From Pseudomonas abyssi (GTDB lineage: Bacteria > Pseudomonadota > Gammaproteobacteria > Pseudomonadales > Pseudomonadaceae), in assembly GCF_002307495.1 (NCBI RefSeq), contig NZ_NTMR01000003.1:310001-374000 (forward strand): a stretch of DNA of 64,000 bases, read 5' to 3'. The position numbers and the translations under genes were made by a program. Each line of letters starts with the position of its first letter. Within the stretch, counting starts at the first letter, position 1. Below are positions 42,876-51,399 of this stretch, piece after piece. The notes under the pieces are model-generated. The model was not told the DNA's origin. It made no database searches and worked only from the letters and a program-made list of their open reading frames with translations.

Positions 42876-44747
42876 ATGCCGGCCAAACTCAGCTTCAATC
42901 AAAAGATTCTCTTGGCAGCGTGTTTGGTGGTGATCGCCGCCTTTGCCGCTTTTTCCGTGTATAACGACTACCTCCAGCGCCGCACCTTGCAGGCTAACCT
43001 GGACACCTATCTCAGTGATGCCGGGACGCTAACGGCAGATAACATCAGCAATTGGCTGTCGGGCCGCATCCTGCTGTTGGAGAACCTTGCGCAGAACCTG
43101 CAAAGCGAGCCCGCTGAGCGGCTGGTGCCGTTACTGGAGCAGCGAACCCTGGCGCAGACCTTCGAGTTCAGCTACCTGGGTGGCGCCGATGGCAGCTTTA
43201 CCATGCGCCCGGATGCCGAGATGCCGGCAGGCTATGACCCACGGACACGCCCCTGGTTCAAGGCGGCGCGCGAGGGCGGCAAGACGGTACTCACCAGTCC
43301 CTATGTTGATGCTGCAACCAGCGTGCTGATCATGACCATCGCAACCCCTGCGGGCAACGATGTGGTGGGCGGCGACCTGAGCCTTGCTGCGGTATCGCAA
43401 ATCATCAATACCCTCGACTTCAACGGCTTGGGCTACGCCTTTCTGGTGAGTCGCGACGGGACCATTCTGGTACACCCCAACAGCAGCCTGCAGATGAAAA
43501 CCCTCAGCGAGGTGTATCCGCAGAACACCCCGAAGATTGAGCGCAGGCTAAGCGAGGCGTCACTGGATGGACAGTCGCGACTGCTCACCTTTGTGCCGGT
43601 ACAAGGGCTGCCGGGTGCGGACTGGTATGTTGGCCTGTCGGTTGACCGAGACAAGGCGTTCGCCAGTCTGACGCAATTCCGCTATTCCGCGCTCACGGCA
43701 GTGCTGGTCGCGCTGGTCGGCATCGTCGCGCTGCTGGGGGTGTTGATGCGCTACCTGCTTAAGCCGCTGGTATCTCTGGGCGCTGCGCTGGATAACATCG
43801 CGGAAGGAGAGGGCGATCTTACTCGCCGTCTGCCGGTGACCAGTCAGGACGAATTCGGCCGGTTGGCGAGTGCCTTCAACCGCTTTGTACAGCGGATTCA
43901 CGAGTCGATCAGCCAGGTGGCCAGTACCAGCGGCGCGCTGCATGACGTTGCGCGTCAGGTGGTGGACGCCTCCAACGCCAACATGGCCAGCTCCGATGAA
44001 CAGGCCAGTCGCACCAACAGTGTTGCCGCTGCCATTAACGAGTTGGGCGCCGCTGCCCAGGAGATCGCGCGCAACGCCGCTGACGCCTCTGCGCAGGCCA
44101 GTCAGGCGCGGCAGGGCGCGGAGCAGGGCTCGGCGGTCGTCAGCCAGTCGATTACAGCCATGCAGGAGCTGTCGGCCAAGATCAGCGAGTCGAGCGATAC
44201 GATCCAGGCGCTCAGCCACAAGACCACCGATATTGGCCGGATTCTTGAGGTCATTCAGAGCATTTCCGAGCAGACCAACCTGCTGGCGCTGAACGCGGCC
44301 ATTGAAGCGGCGCGCGCCGGTGAAGCCGGGCGCGGGTTTGCCGTGGTTGCTGATGAGGTGCGCAACCTGGCACACCGTACCCAGACCTCGGCAAGCGAGA
44401 TTCACGAGATGATCGAGAATCTGCGCAGCGATGCCAGCGCAGCGGTCGGCATCATGACCGACAGTCAGCAGTACAGTCAGCACAGTGTCGAGGTTGCCGG
44501 TCAGGCGGGTACCCGTCTGACCGAGATTACCCACGGCGTTGGTGATATCGATAACATGAACCAATCGGTCGCGGCGGCTACCGAGGAGCAGACTTCGGTC
44601 ATCGAAAGCCTCAACGTCGATATTACCGAGATCAACACCCTCAACCAGGAAGGTGTCGATAATCTGCAGGCCACCTTGCGGGCCTGTGCCTCGCTGGAGG
44701 ATCAGGTTACCCGGCTGCGGCAACTGGTCGGTAGTTTCCGCATTTAG
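42876..44747 (+). CDS. Methyl-accepting chemotaxis protein, PctA-like dCache amino-acid receptor
   Basis: A 623-residue receptor: membrane segment 11-27, periplasmic double-Cache domain (about 40-265), second membrane segment (about 270-290), HAMP (to about 345) and cytoplasmic signalling domain with the hairpin tip [20 protein letters not shown]. The amino-acid-binding pattern of dCache_1 domains is present: Y120, R125, W127, F128, Y143, D145 and D167, matching PctA-type receptors with Phe for one Tyr. Likely ligands are amino acids. A sigma-28-like promoter precedes it, and its stop codon overlaps that of the convergent hydroxylase operon. Confidence 0.93.
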   Translation: MPAKLSFNQKILLAACLVVIAAFAAFSVYNDYLQRRTLQANLDTYLSDAGTLTADNISNWLSGRILLLENLAQNLQSEPAERLVPLLEQRTLAQTFEFSYLGGADGSFTMRPDAEMPAGYDPRTRPWFKAAREGGKTVLTSPYVDAATSVLIMTIATPAGNDVVGGDLSLAAVSQIINTLDFNGLGYAFLVSRDGTILVHPNSSLQMKTLSEVYPQNTPKIERRLSEASLDGQSRLLTFVPVQGLPGADWYVGLSVDRDKAFASLTQFRYSALTAVLVALVGIVALLGVLMRYLLKPLVSLGAALDNIAEGEGDLTRRLPVTSQDEFGRLASAFNRFVQRIHESISQVASTSGALHDVARQVVDASNANMASSDEQASRTNSVAAAINELGAAAQEIARNAADASAQASQARQGAEQGSAVVSQSITAMQELSAKISESSDTIQALSHKTTDIGRILEVIQSISEQTNLLALNAAIEAARAGEAGRGFAVVADEVRNLAHRTQTSASEIHEMIENLRSDASAAVGIMTDSQQYSQHSVEVAGQAGTRLTEITHGVGDIDNMNQSVAAATEEQTSVIESLNVDITEINTLNQEGVDNLQATLRACASLEDQVTRLRQLVGSFRI

Positions 44748-45214
44748 GTACGGGCCAGCTCGGCAACCGCCTGGCGCAGGCCGGTGTACCCGGTGCAGCG
44801 ACAGAGGTTGCCGTACAGCGCCTGCTCCAGCTCCTGCGCCGTGGCTGTCGGGTTATTGCGCAGGGCGGCGGTCAGGGTGCTGGCGATACCCGGTGTGCAG
44901 TAGCCGCATTGCAGCGCGCCGGCATTGACCAGTGCGGCGGATACCCGCTCGAACACCGGCTCGTCGCGCAGCCCTTCAATGGTTTGCACCGAGCGCCCTT
45001 GCAACTGGCAGGCCAGCAGCAGGCAGGCGGGTGTTGATTGGCCATCGACCAATACGCTGCAGGCGCCACAGCGGCCGATGCTGCAGCCTTCTTTCGGGCC
45101 GGTCAGGTTGAGGTCTGATCGCAGGATGTCGAGCAGGCGCCGGGTGGGGGATACCTCGATTATCTGCTCGCTGCCGTTGACGGTGAACTGCAGGGTCAAG
45201 CGTGGTTCGCTCAT
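44744..45214 (-). CDS. Molybdenum hydroxylase 2Fe-2S subunit (XdhC/PucE/CoxS type)
   Basis: A 156-residue subunit with two 2Fe-2S clusters: a plant-type ferredoxin site ([17 protein letters not shown] and a later Cys in TPACLL) and the helical CGYCTPG / CRCTGY site. It passes electrons from the molybdenum centre to FAD. The ATG overlaps the stop of the large-subunit gene. Third gene of a FAD - Mo - Fe/S operon. Substrate not determinable; xanthine dehydrogenase-like. Confidence 0.9.
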   Translation of the reverse strand: MSEPRLTLQFTVNGSEQIIEVSPTRRLLDILRSDLNLTGPKEGCSIGRCGACSVLVDGQSTPACLLLACQLQGRSVQTIEGLRDEPVFERVSAALVNAGALQCGYCTPGIASTLTAALRNNPTATAQELEQALYGNLCRCTGYTGLRQAVAELART

Positions 45215-47472
45215 GGGTGTTGCTCCTGCATGGCGGTGAGCAGGGTTGTCGGGCGTACCGGCAGGCTGTGCATTCGTACGCCGGTAGCGTTTTCGATGGC
45301 GGCGATCAAGGCGGGGCTGATGGCTTCAATGCCCAGCTCGCCGATGCCGCGTACCGGGTAGCTTTCGCCGCCGAGGATTGCTTCGATCACATCCACCCGT
45401 TGCTCTGGCGCATCGGCCAGGGTCGGAATCAGGTAGGCGTCGAGGTTGTCGAGCAGGAATTGGCCGTCCTGCATGGGGACGTCCTCCAGCAGGGCCATGC
45501 CCATGCCCATCACGGCTGCGCCTTCGATCTGGCCCAGATAGCTGGGTGGGTGGATGACCTTGCCGCCGGCGGTGATGTGATGAAGCTGCAGAACGCGCAC
45601 CCGGCCGGTCAGTCGGTCAACGGCGACACGGGCCACGCTGGCGATCAGCAGTTGCAGGTAGCGGCCGCGCGGGGTGGCGTCCGGGCCGGTAGGAAAGTCG
45701 AAATGTACCTTCAACACGGGGCGTTGTGCAGCCATCTTGGCCAGTTTGGCGTAGCTGATGCGCAGGTCTCCACTGGGTGTGCACAGGCCGCCTCGCCCTG
45801 GTGCAAGGTCGTCGGCGTGGCGCCCGGCGATATCCTGCAGTGCGGCACGCCACTGCGGCTGCAAACGGCGCAGTGCTTCTACCGCAATCACGCTGCTGCG
45901 CGAGGCGCTGGTCGGGCCCGAGTCCGGGCCGCTGGAGTCGCCGAGGCGAATATCCAGGTCGTCGGGGGCGCAGCCCAGATACTCGCAGGCCAGATGCTCT
46001 ACTGCCGCGATCACCCCCTGACCATACTCGATAAAGCCAAAGGCCAGTTCGATGCGACCGGCTGCGCTCAAGTGCAGGCGCGCGCCGCCAGAGTCCGGCA
46101 GGCCATTGCCCAGCCCGTTGCCCTGTGCTCCCAGAGCCATACCGACACCGGTCAGCCAGCGGCGGTGGTCGCTCTCTGTGGCGTTTTCCCAGAGCGGGGA
46201 GGCCAGTGCGGCATCCAGCAGTAACCGTGGATCGCAGGGCTGTTGCTGAGTCTGACCCTCGACGCCCGGGTCGTCCGGCGTACGCAGGTTGCGCTTGCGC
46301 AGCTCTGCCGGGTGCAGGCCCGCCGCCGCTGCCAGCTTGTCCAGCTGACTCTCCACGGCGAAGGTCGCCTGGTTGCCGCCGAAGCCGCGAAAGGCACCGG
46401 CAACGCTGTTGTTGGTGTAGACCAACTGGCCGGTTACTTTCACATTGGGGATGCGATACAGCGGTGCGGCGGCGTGGTCCGTCAGGTTGGTGAGCACGGC
46501 GGGGCCAAGGGTGGCGTAGGCGCCGGTATCCAGCACGGCATGCAGTTGGTGGGCGAGGATGTTGCCCTGCGCGTCGCAGCCGGTGCGGGCAACCAGTTCG
46601 ACCGGGTGGCGCTTGATGCCTGCGATAGTGGATTCGCGGCGATCAAAATGGATGCGCACCGGGCGGCCGGTGCGCAGAGCCAGCAAACCGGCTGCCGGCT
46701 GCATGGTCAGTTCATCCTTGCCGCCAAAGCCGCCGCCAGTCGCCAGACCGATAACGCGTACCTTGTCCAGCGGTAGATCGAGAATGCTCGCCAGTTGCTC
46801 GCGGTCGCGGTGACCGCTCTGGCAGCCCACCCGGAAGGTCAGCCCGCCCTGGTTGTCGGGTACCGCCACACCGCCCTCGGTTTCCATAAAGACATGCATT
46901 TGTCTTGGGGTGCTGTAGCGGCCCTCGACCACGAAGGCACAGGCCTTGAAAGCGGCCTCGACATCGCCGTGCTCCAGTAGCGAGCTGTCCAGCAGATTGC
47001 CACCGGGGTGCAGCGGCGGTGCGCCGTCGGCCAGCGCGGCGGCCGGGTCGCCGAGCACCGGCAGCTCGGTGTACTGCACCTCAATCAGGCTGAGCGCGTG
47101 CGCAGCGATCTCGGGTGTGTCGGCTGCCACTGCCGCCAGCGCATCGCCCAGGTAGCGAACGCGGTCCGTGCAGAACACCGGTTGGTCGCGAAAGACGATG
47201 CCATAGTGGTTGTCACCGGGGATGTCTGCTGCGGTGACCACCGCGCGCACGCCAGGCAGCTCGCGTGCGGCGTCCACATTGATGCCGGTGATCTGCGCGT
47301 GGGGGAAAGGGCTGCGCAGGATGCGCCCATGTAGCAGCCCAGGCCACGCCAGCTCGTCGGTGGGGTAGCGCTGCTCGCCGCGGGCTTTGCTGCGCGCGTC
47401 AGGCCGTTGTTGCCAGCGATCAGCGAAGTTGTCGGCGTTCAGCTGACGAGGCGTGAAGTCGTTGGTGCTCAT
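45211..47472 (-). CDS. Molybdenum hydroxylase large (molybdopterin-binding) subunit, xanthine dehydrogenase-like
   Basis: A 753-residue catalytic subunit. The a/b hammerhead domain (LHGRILRSPFPHAQI) is followed by MoCo-binding regions including GGGFGGKDE, VAGAFRGFGGNQ (Arg-Gly-Phe-Gly as in xanthine dehydrogenases) and the terminal catalytic glutamate in GIGELGIEAISPAL. FRGFG and the overall size favour purine or aldehyde hydroxylation, but the substrate is open. ATG 47472 overlaps the stop of the FAD subunit (ATGA). No XdhC-type maturation gene lies next to the operon. Confidence 0.88.
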   Translation of the reverse strand: MSTNDFTPRQLNADNFADRWQQRPDARSKARGEQRYPTDELAWPGLLHGRILRSPFPHAQITGINVDAARELPGVRAVVTAADIPGDNHYGIVFRDQPVFCTDRVRYLGDALAAVAADTPEIAAHALSLIEVQYTELPVLGDPAAALADGAPPLHPGGNLLDSSLLEHGDVEAAFKACAFVVEGRYSTPRQMHVFMETEGGVAVPDNQGGLTFRVGCQSGHRDREQLASILDLPLDKVRVIGLATGGGFGGKDELTMQPAAGLLALRTGRPVRIHFDRRESTIAGIKRHPVELVARTGCDAQGNILAHQLHAVLDTGAYATLGPAVLTNLTDHAAAPLYRIPNVKVTGQLVYTNNSVAGAFRGFGGNQATFAVESQLDKLAAAAGLHPAELRKRNLRTPDDPGVEGQTQQQPCDPRLLLDAALASPLWENATESDHRRWLTGVGMALGAQGNGLGNGLPDSGGARLHLSAAGRIELAFGFIEYGQGVIAAVEHLACEYLGCAPDDLDIRLGDSSGPDSGPTSASRSSVIAVEALRRLQPQWRAALQDIAGRHADDLAPGRGGLCTPSGDLRISYAKLAKMAAQRPVLKVHFDFPTGPDATPRGRYLQLLIASVARVAVDRLTGRVRVLQLHHITAGGKVIHPPSYLGQIEGAAVMGMGMALLEDVPMQDGQFLLDNLDAYLIPTLADAPEQRVDVIEAILGGESYPVRGIGELGIEAISPALIAAIENATGVRMHSLPVRPTTLLTAMQEQHP

Positions 47473-48296
47473 AAGCGGCTGGCGCTCCATTGATCGAGCA
47501 GAAGATTGGCTGCGATTGGCAGCAGCGGCTGCGCGGCCTGCTCAGGCAGGTCACGGGCAAGCAGCGGCAGCAGGGTGGCGGCCGTCGGGATTAGAGTGGC
47601 GTCGCCGTTGAAGGCCTGCTCGCAGCTGCGCAGACGACGCGGCGCCAGACCCGCGCCGCCGGCGGCCAGGTGCGCCTGGGCAAAGGGCTGCCATTGCCAA
47701 CTGCTGGCGATGTTCAACAGCGGAGGGTTGAAGGCTTCGCGGCTGGCCAACTTCTCCATGCGCAGCTGTCTGCCGGGGCCCGGTAGGGGAATGCGAATAC
47801 GGGTGATCAATGCGTGCTCGGGGGCTTGGGACAACCAGTCGGAGAGGGCGCTTTGGTGCAGCGGGCCTGCACCCTGCATCCAGTCCACCTGGGTATCCAG
47901 CACCAGCAGTATGGGCATTAGATCGCCTGCAAAGCCAATATTGCCGCCCAGCGTGGCAAGGTGACGAACGCCCGGGGCGCCAACGCCCAGCAGCGCGCCG
48001 TGCAGCGTTGGCAGCTCGCGGCACAGCGCACGGTTGCTGGTCAGTTCCGACAGCCGAGCCAAGGCACCGATGGACCAGTGATCCACTGCGCGCCGGCACC
48101 CTTGCAGGTCGTCGAGTGCGTGCAGACTGATTGCCTTCGCCGGCCAGCCTGTGCTCTTGCTCCAGCCAAGTTGTGCGGCGCTGGCGCCCGCAAGGTAGGG
48201 TGCCTGATGGCGCGAGGCCAAGATGGCGGCTTCCTCGGCGCTGGACGGAAATAGAACCTGGGTGTGGCGACGGTCGGGGCAGGGCGGCAAGGTCAC
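47469..48296 (-). CDS. Molybdenum hydroxylase FAD-binding subunit
   Basis: A 275-residue subunit of the CoxM/XdhB type. The FAD-binding pyrophosphate loop is represented by YLAGASAAQLGW and the second site by HLATLGGNIGFAGDLMPILLVLD. GTG 48296 has GGAG 7 bases upstream and gives a typical start; GTG 48347 is a longer alternative. First gene of the three-gene hydroxylase operon. Spelling of the first FAD motif is unusual (SAAQLGW rather than GTDL), so cofactor binding should not be taken for granted. Confidence 0.82.
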   Translation of the reverse strand: MTLPPCPDRRHTQVLFPSSAEEAAILASRHQAPYLAGASAAQLGWSKSTGWPAKAISLHALDDLQGCRRAVDHWSIGALARLSELTSNRALCRELPTLHGALLGVGAPGVRHLATLGGNIGFAGDLMPILLVLDTQVDWMQGAGPLHQSALSDWLSQAPEHALITRIRIPLPGPGRQLRMEKLASREAFNPPLLNIASSWQWQPFAQAHLAAGGAGLAPRRLRSCEQAFNGDATLIPTAATLLPLLARDLPEQAAQPLLPIAANLLLDQWSASRL

Positions 48297-48546
48297 GGGA
48301 GCGCTCCATCGGGTTTGTGCTCCGGGTTGATGCAGAATGGGTGCCACACGTGACTGCTTGCAAGCAGACTCGCTAAATAGCTGTCTTTATGGTCAATATT
48401 TGTTTGCGTTGAAGCTGGTGGCCTTTGCGATGTTTATCGAAATAGTGCATTTGAAGTGCGTAAAAGGCGTGTACTGGTCAGTGTTGGTGCAAGCTATTGG
48501 GGTCGGCGTGCGCTCAAGGTAATGTTGATCAAAAGGTCAGGATTCT

Positions 48547-48581
48547 CTGTCGGGGCTGCACCTACGGCTCGGAGCCGACAG
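48547..48581. repeat. Imperfect 35-base palindrome
   Basis: Arms CTGTCGG and CCGACAG (7 bp, perfect) enclose a GC-rich 21-base centre. It could be a REP-like palindrome, but no second copy was found in the window. Confidence 0.35.
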
Positions 48582-48617
48582 CGTAAAGAGGTGCGGGTGG
48601 GCGGGGCGGGGGCAGAT

Positions 48618-48645
48618 ACAAAAAAGCCCCGTGGCGACGGGGCTT
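48618..48645 (-). terminator. Rho-independent terminator of the ferritin gene
   Basis: On the minus strand AAGCCCCGT/ACGGGGCTT with a 4-base loop, followed by a T run, 18 bases after the ferritin stop. Confidence 0.9.
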
Positions 48646-48663
48646 CTGGATTGAGGGAAGGGA

Positions 48664-49128
48664 TTACATCTGCGATTGCAGGTAGTTCTTCTCGCCAACC
48701 ATCTTGATCAGGCGCAGCTGCTGTTCCAGCCAGTAGGCATGGTCTTCTTCGGTATCCTGCAACTGAAGCTCGAGAATTTCGCGGGTCTGGTAATCAGCGC
48801 AGCGTTCGCACAGAGCGATGGCCTTGGCCAGGTTCTCGCGTACTTCATATTCCAGCTTGAGGTCCGACTCCAGCATTTCCTGCACGGTAAAGCCGGGGGT
48901 GATCACCGACGGCCGCATGTCCGGTTTGCCTTCCAGGAACAGGATGCGCTTGAGGATGGCATCGGCGTGCTGGGTTTCTTCTTCCATTTCGTGGTTGATG
49001 CGCTCGTACAGCTTGGCGTAACCCATATCTTCGTACAGGCGCGAGTGCAGGAAGTACTGATCACGCGCACCCAGCTCTCCGCGCAACAGCTCGATCAGGC
49101 AATTGACGACGTCCGGATGACCTTGCAT
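48664..49128 (-). CDS. ftnA: Bacterial ferritin FtnA (annotated BfrA in Pseudomonas)
   Basis: A 154-residue iron-storage subunit forming a 24-mer cage. Ferroxidase ligands Glu18, Glu51 and His54 are in place ([21 protein letters not shown]). The residue corresponding to haem-ligand Met52 of bacterioferritins is Thr52, so it should not bind haem. This matches the P. aeruginosa PA4235 type, originally called BfrA but shown to be a non-haem ferritin. ATG 49128 (MQGHPDVV) fits homologues; the frame is open to 49206. No catalase gene lies beside it, unlike P. aeruginosa. Confidence 0.93.
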   Translation of the reverse strand: MQGHPDVVNCLIELLRGELGARDQYFLHSRLYEDMGYAKLYERINHEMEEETQHADAILKRILFLEGKPDMRPSVITPGFTVQEMLESDLKLEYEVRENLAKAIALCERCADYQTREILELQLQDTEEDHAYWLEQQLRLIKMVGEKNYLQSQM

Positions 49129-49349
49129 GGCGCTGCTCTCCCACTCATTGATAAACGATTGGGGCATTGTGACGGATGTTGCCGCAGAATGCCATGAAAT
49201 CATCAAAAAATTCTAATGATTACAAGGGGTTATATGTATTTTGTTAGTAAGGGAAGTGCGAAGCAGAGCGGTTCGCGCGCGCAAAGGTTTCTCGCTTGGC
49301 AGCAAGTTATTGAAAACTGGAGATTTTAAGTAAGGGAGGCAGGGCTGCG

Positions 49350-49423
49350 TGGAGCGGGTGAAGGGAATCGAACCCTCGTATGCAGCTTGGGAAGCTGCCG
49401 TTCTACCATTGAACTACACCCGC
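49350..49423 (-). tRNA. tRNA-Gly (anticodon CCC)
   Basis: Read on the minus strand, a 74-base cloverleaf: acceptor GCGGGTG/CACCCGC, D-arm with GTTCAATGGTAGAAC, anticodon stem GCAGC/GCTGC with loop TTCCCAA, T-arm with GGTTCGATTCC, discriminator T and an encoded CCA. The anticodon is CCC, reading GGG codons. It closely resembles E. coli glyU. Confidence 0.95.
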
Positions 49424-49513
49424 GCAGGCGCTCTTTTTACCAGAGTCGCCTGCGACAGGGAAGGGGCAGATACGCTTATGCCTTGTCGCATCGGCTGCGC
49501 AATAGGGTGCTTT

Positions 49514-50512
49514 CTAGAGCGCCTCGGTAACCCGCTTGAGCAAGGCGTAGCTGTGCTGGCGCGCGCTCTGGTCAAAAATAGGGCTGTTGACGATCAGCTC
49601 GTTGACGCCGGTACGTTCCAGCAGTTCGGCTAACTGAGCGCCAACCGCATCAACATCACCAGTCAGGCTGCCGGACAGTGTCGACATGACCTGATGGCGT
49701 TCATGCGGCTGCCACAGCGACTCCATGTCATGGGTCGGCGGCGGCAACTGCCCCGGCGTACCCCGGATCAGGTTGAGAAAAGCCTGTTGGTGGGAGCTGG
49801 CCAGGTAATGGGCCTGTTCGCGATCGTCGGCGAGGTAGGCGTTAATGCCCAGCATGGCGTAGGGCGTGGGCAGTTGCTCGCTCGGGGTAAAGCTTTCGCG
49901 ATACAGGCGCAAGGCGCTGAACAGGTAGTCGGGCGAGAACTGACCGGCGAAGGCAAAGGGCAGACCCAATCGGCCGGCCAACTGCGCGCTGAAGGTGCTG
50001 GAGCCGAGCAGCCAGATGGGCACATTCAAGCCGGCGCCCGGAACGGCGCGCAGTCGCTGGCCGGGTTTGGCTGGTGCAAACAGCTGACGCAGTTCATCCA
50101 GCATCTGTGGAAAATCTTCGCCGTCCGTGCGGCCGCGGCGCAATGCCTGGGCGGTCATGCCGTCGGTGCCCGGTGCGCGGCCCAGACCGAGGTCAATGCG
50201 CCCCGGGTAGAGCGATTCCAGAGTGCCAAACTGCTCGGCAATCTGCAGCGGTGCGTGGTTGGGCAGCATGATGCCGCCCGAGCCGATGCGGATGCGTTTG
50301 GTGCCTGCTGCCAGATAGCCCATGACCACGGAGGTGGCTGCGCTGGCAATGCCCGTCATGTTGTGGTGCTCGGCCACCCAGAAACGTCGATAGCCCAGCG
50401 CTTCACAGTGCTGCGCCAACTCCAGTGCGTTGTGCAGGGCGGTGGCCGGTGTGGCGCCTTCGGCAATGGAACAGAGGTCCAGTACGGACAGCGTTATGGC
50501 GTGCTGCGTCAT
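49514..50512 (-). CDS. LLM-class flavin-dependent oxidoreductase (luciferase-like)
   Basis: A 332-residue TIM-barrel enzyme with luciferase-family segments [66 protein letters not shown] and a C-terminal [25 protein letters not shown]. These proteins use reduced FMN to oxidise an unknown substrate; YhbW/MsnO8-like by motif. No flavin reductase is adjacent. Length is normal. Confidence 0.88.
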   Translation of the reverse strand: MTQHAITLSVLDLCSIAEGATPATALHNALELAQHCEALGYRRFWVAEHHNMTGIASAATSVVMGYLAAGTKRIRIGSGGIMLPNHAPLQIAEQFGTLESLYPGRIDLGLGRAPGTDGMTAQALRRGRTDGEDFPQMLDELRQLFAPAKPGQRLRAVPGAGLNVPIWLLGSSTFSAQLAGRLGLPFAFAGQFSPDYLFSALRLYRESFTPSEQLPTPYAMLGINAYLADDREQAHYLASSHQQAFLNLIRGTPGQLPPPTHDMESLWQPHERHQVMSTLSGSLTGDVDAVGAQLAELLERTGVNELIVNSPIFDQSARQHSYALLKRVTEAL

Positions 50513-50733
50513 CGGATGGCCTGCGTATTGGTAAATGATTTCGTTATGCTATCGTCGGTGAACCGGGCTGTATAGGAAGGGTTGATGGCTGCGCGTGTCT
50601 GTTGCGCGCCTGTCAGCCTGCCAAAGCCTGCCTGAGTGTGTGCTGCGGACTCGCTGTAGTCTGCTGCGCTGACTGTGGGTGTCAAGGGCTGCGCCCGCTT
50701 TAGAGCGCGACCGTTATAACAGGGAGTACGGGG

Positions 50734-51399
50734 ATGCGTGGTAACAGCTTCGTCAGCGTGTGTCTGGCGTCGGTAGTGCTTGGGCTGGCGTCAGCCGGTG
50801 AGGCGTCCGAGTTGCAGGTGCTGGATCAAGATGGGGAGCCCTTGCCGAGGCTGGTGCTGATGATTGACGGGGTGCCCCCTGCCAGCACGGGGCCTTATGT
50901 GATGGATCAGGTCAGTCGGCGTTTTGTACCCCGCGTCCTGGTGGTGCCCAGCGGCAGTGAGGTGACCTTTCCCAACAGCGATGATGTGCGCCACCACGTC
51001 TATTCCTTCTCGCCCGCCAAAACGTTTGAACTCAGTCTGTTTGCCGGCACCGACGCGCCGCCGGTGATACTCAGCCAGCCTGGGGTGGTGGTGTTGGGCT
51101 GCAATATTCATGACAGCATGGTCGGCTACATTGTGGTCACCGATAGCCCCCGGTTTGCCATTAGCGATGGACAGGGCAACGTCCAGCTGCCCGCCCTGCC
51201 GGCCGGGCGGTGGCCGGTATCCTGGTGGCATCCGCAGCTGGCGGATCAGCCACCGCAGCCGCTGGGTGAGCTGGATCTGACGCAACTGCAGCAGCTCGAA
51301 CTGCCAATCAGCTACGCCCCGTTGGCCGCCAGCCAGGACGACACTCCCTCTCTGCTGCGGCGCTACGGTCCCGGAGGCGGTGGCACAGATGGTTATTAA
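50734..51399 (+). CDS. Periplasmic cupredoxin-like protein
   Basis: A 221-residue secreted protein with a signal peptide of about 25 residues. The core is a plastocyanin-like domain with VPSGSEVTFPNSDDVRHHVYSFS (His ligand) and LGCNIHDSMVGYIVV (Cys, His and Met), a classic type-1 copper set, also seen in proteins labelled methylamine-utilisation. The Gly-rich end overlaps the next gene, a GGDEF-EAL protein, by 11 bases in a different frame, so the two are coupled. I infer a copper or redox input to that protein. GGAG-like site precedes ATG 50734. Confidence 0.82.
   Translation: MRGNSFVSVCLASVVLGLASAGEASELQVLDQDGEPLPRLVLMIDGVPPASTGPYVMDQVSRRFVPRVLVVPSGSEVTFPNSDDVRHHVYSFSPAKTFELSLFAGTDAPPVILSQPGVVVLGCNIHDSMVGYIVVTDSPRFAISDGQGNVQLPALPAGRWPVSWWHPQLADQPPQPLGELDLTQLQQLELPISYAPLAASQDDTPSLLRRYGPGGGGTDGY

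Larger units (their letters stand above)
48297..48663. other. AT-rich spacer upstream of the hydroxylase operon
   Basis: A 367-base gap. The 48360-48450 part is clearly more AT-rich than its surroundings and probably carries the hydroxylase promoter, though no clear -10/-35 pair was found. A 35-base hairpin (48547-48581) and the ferritin terminator (48618-48645) occupy the rest. No ORF with good support. Confidence 0.45.
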
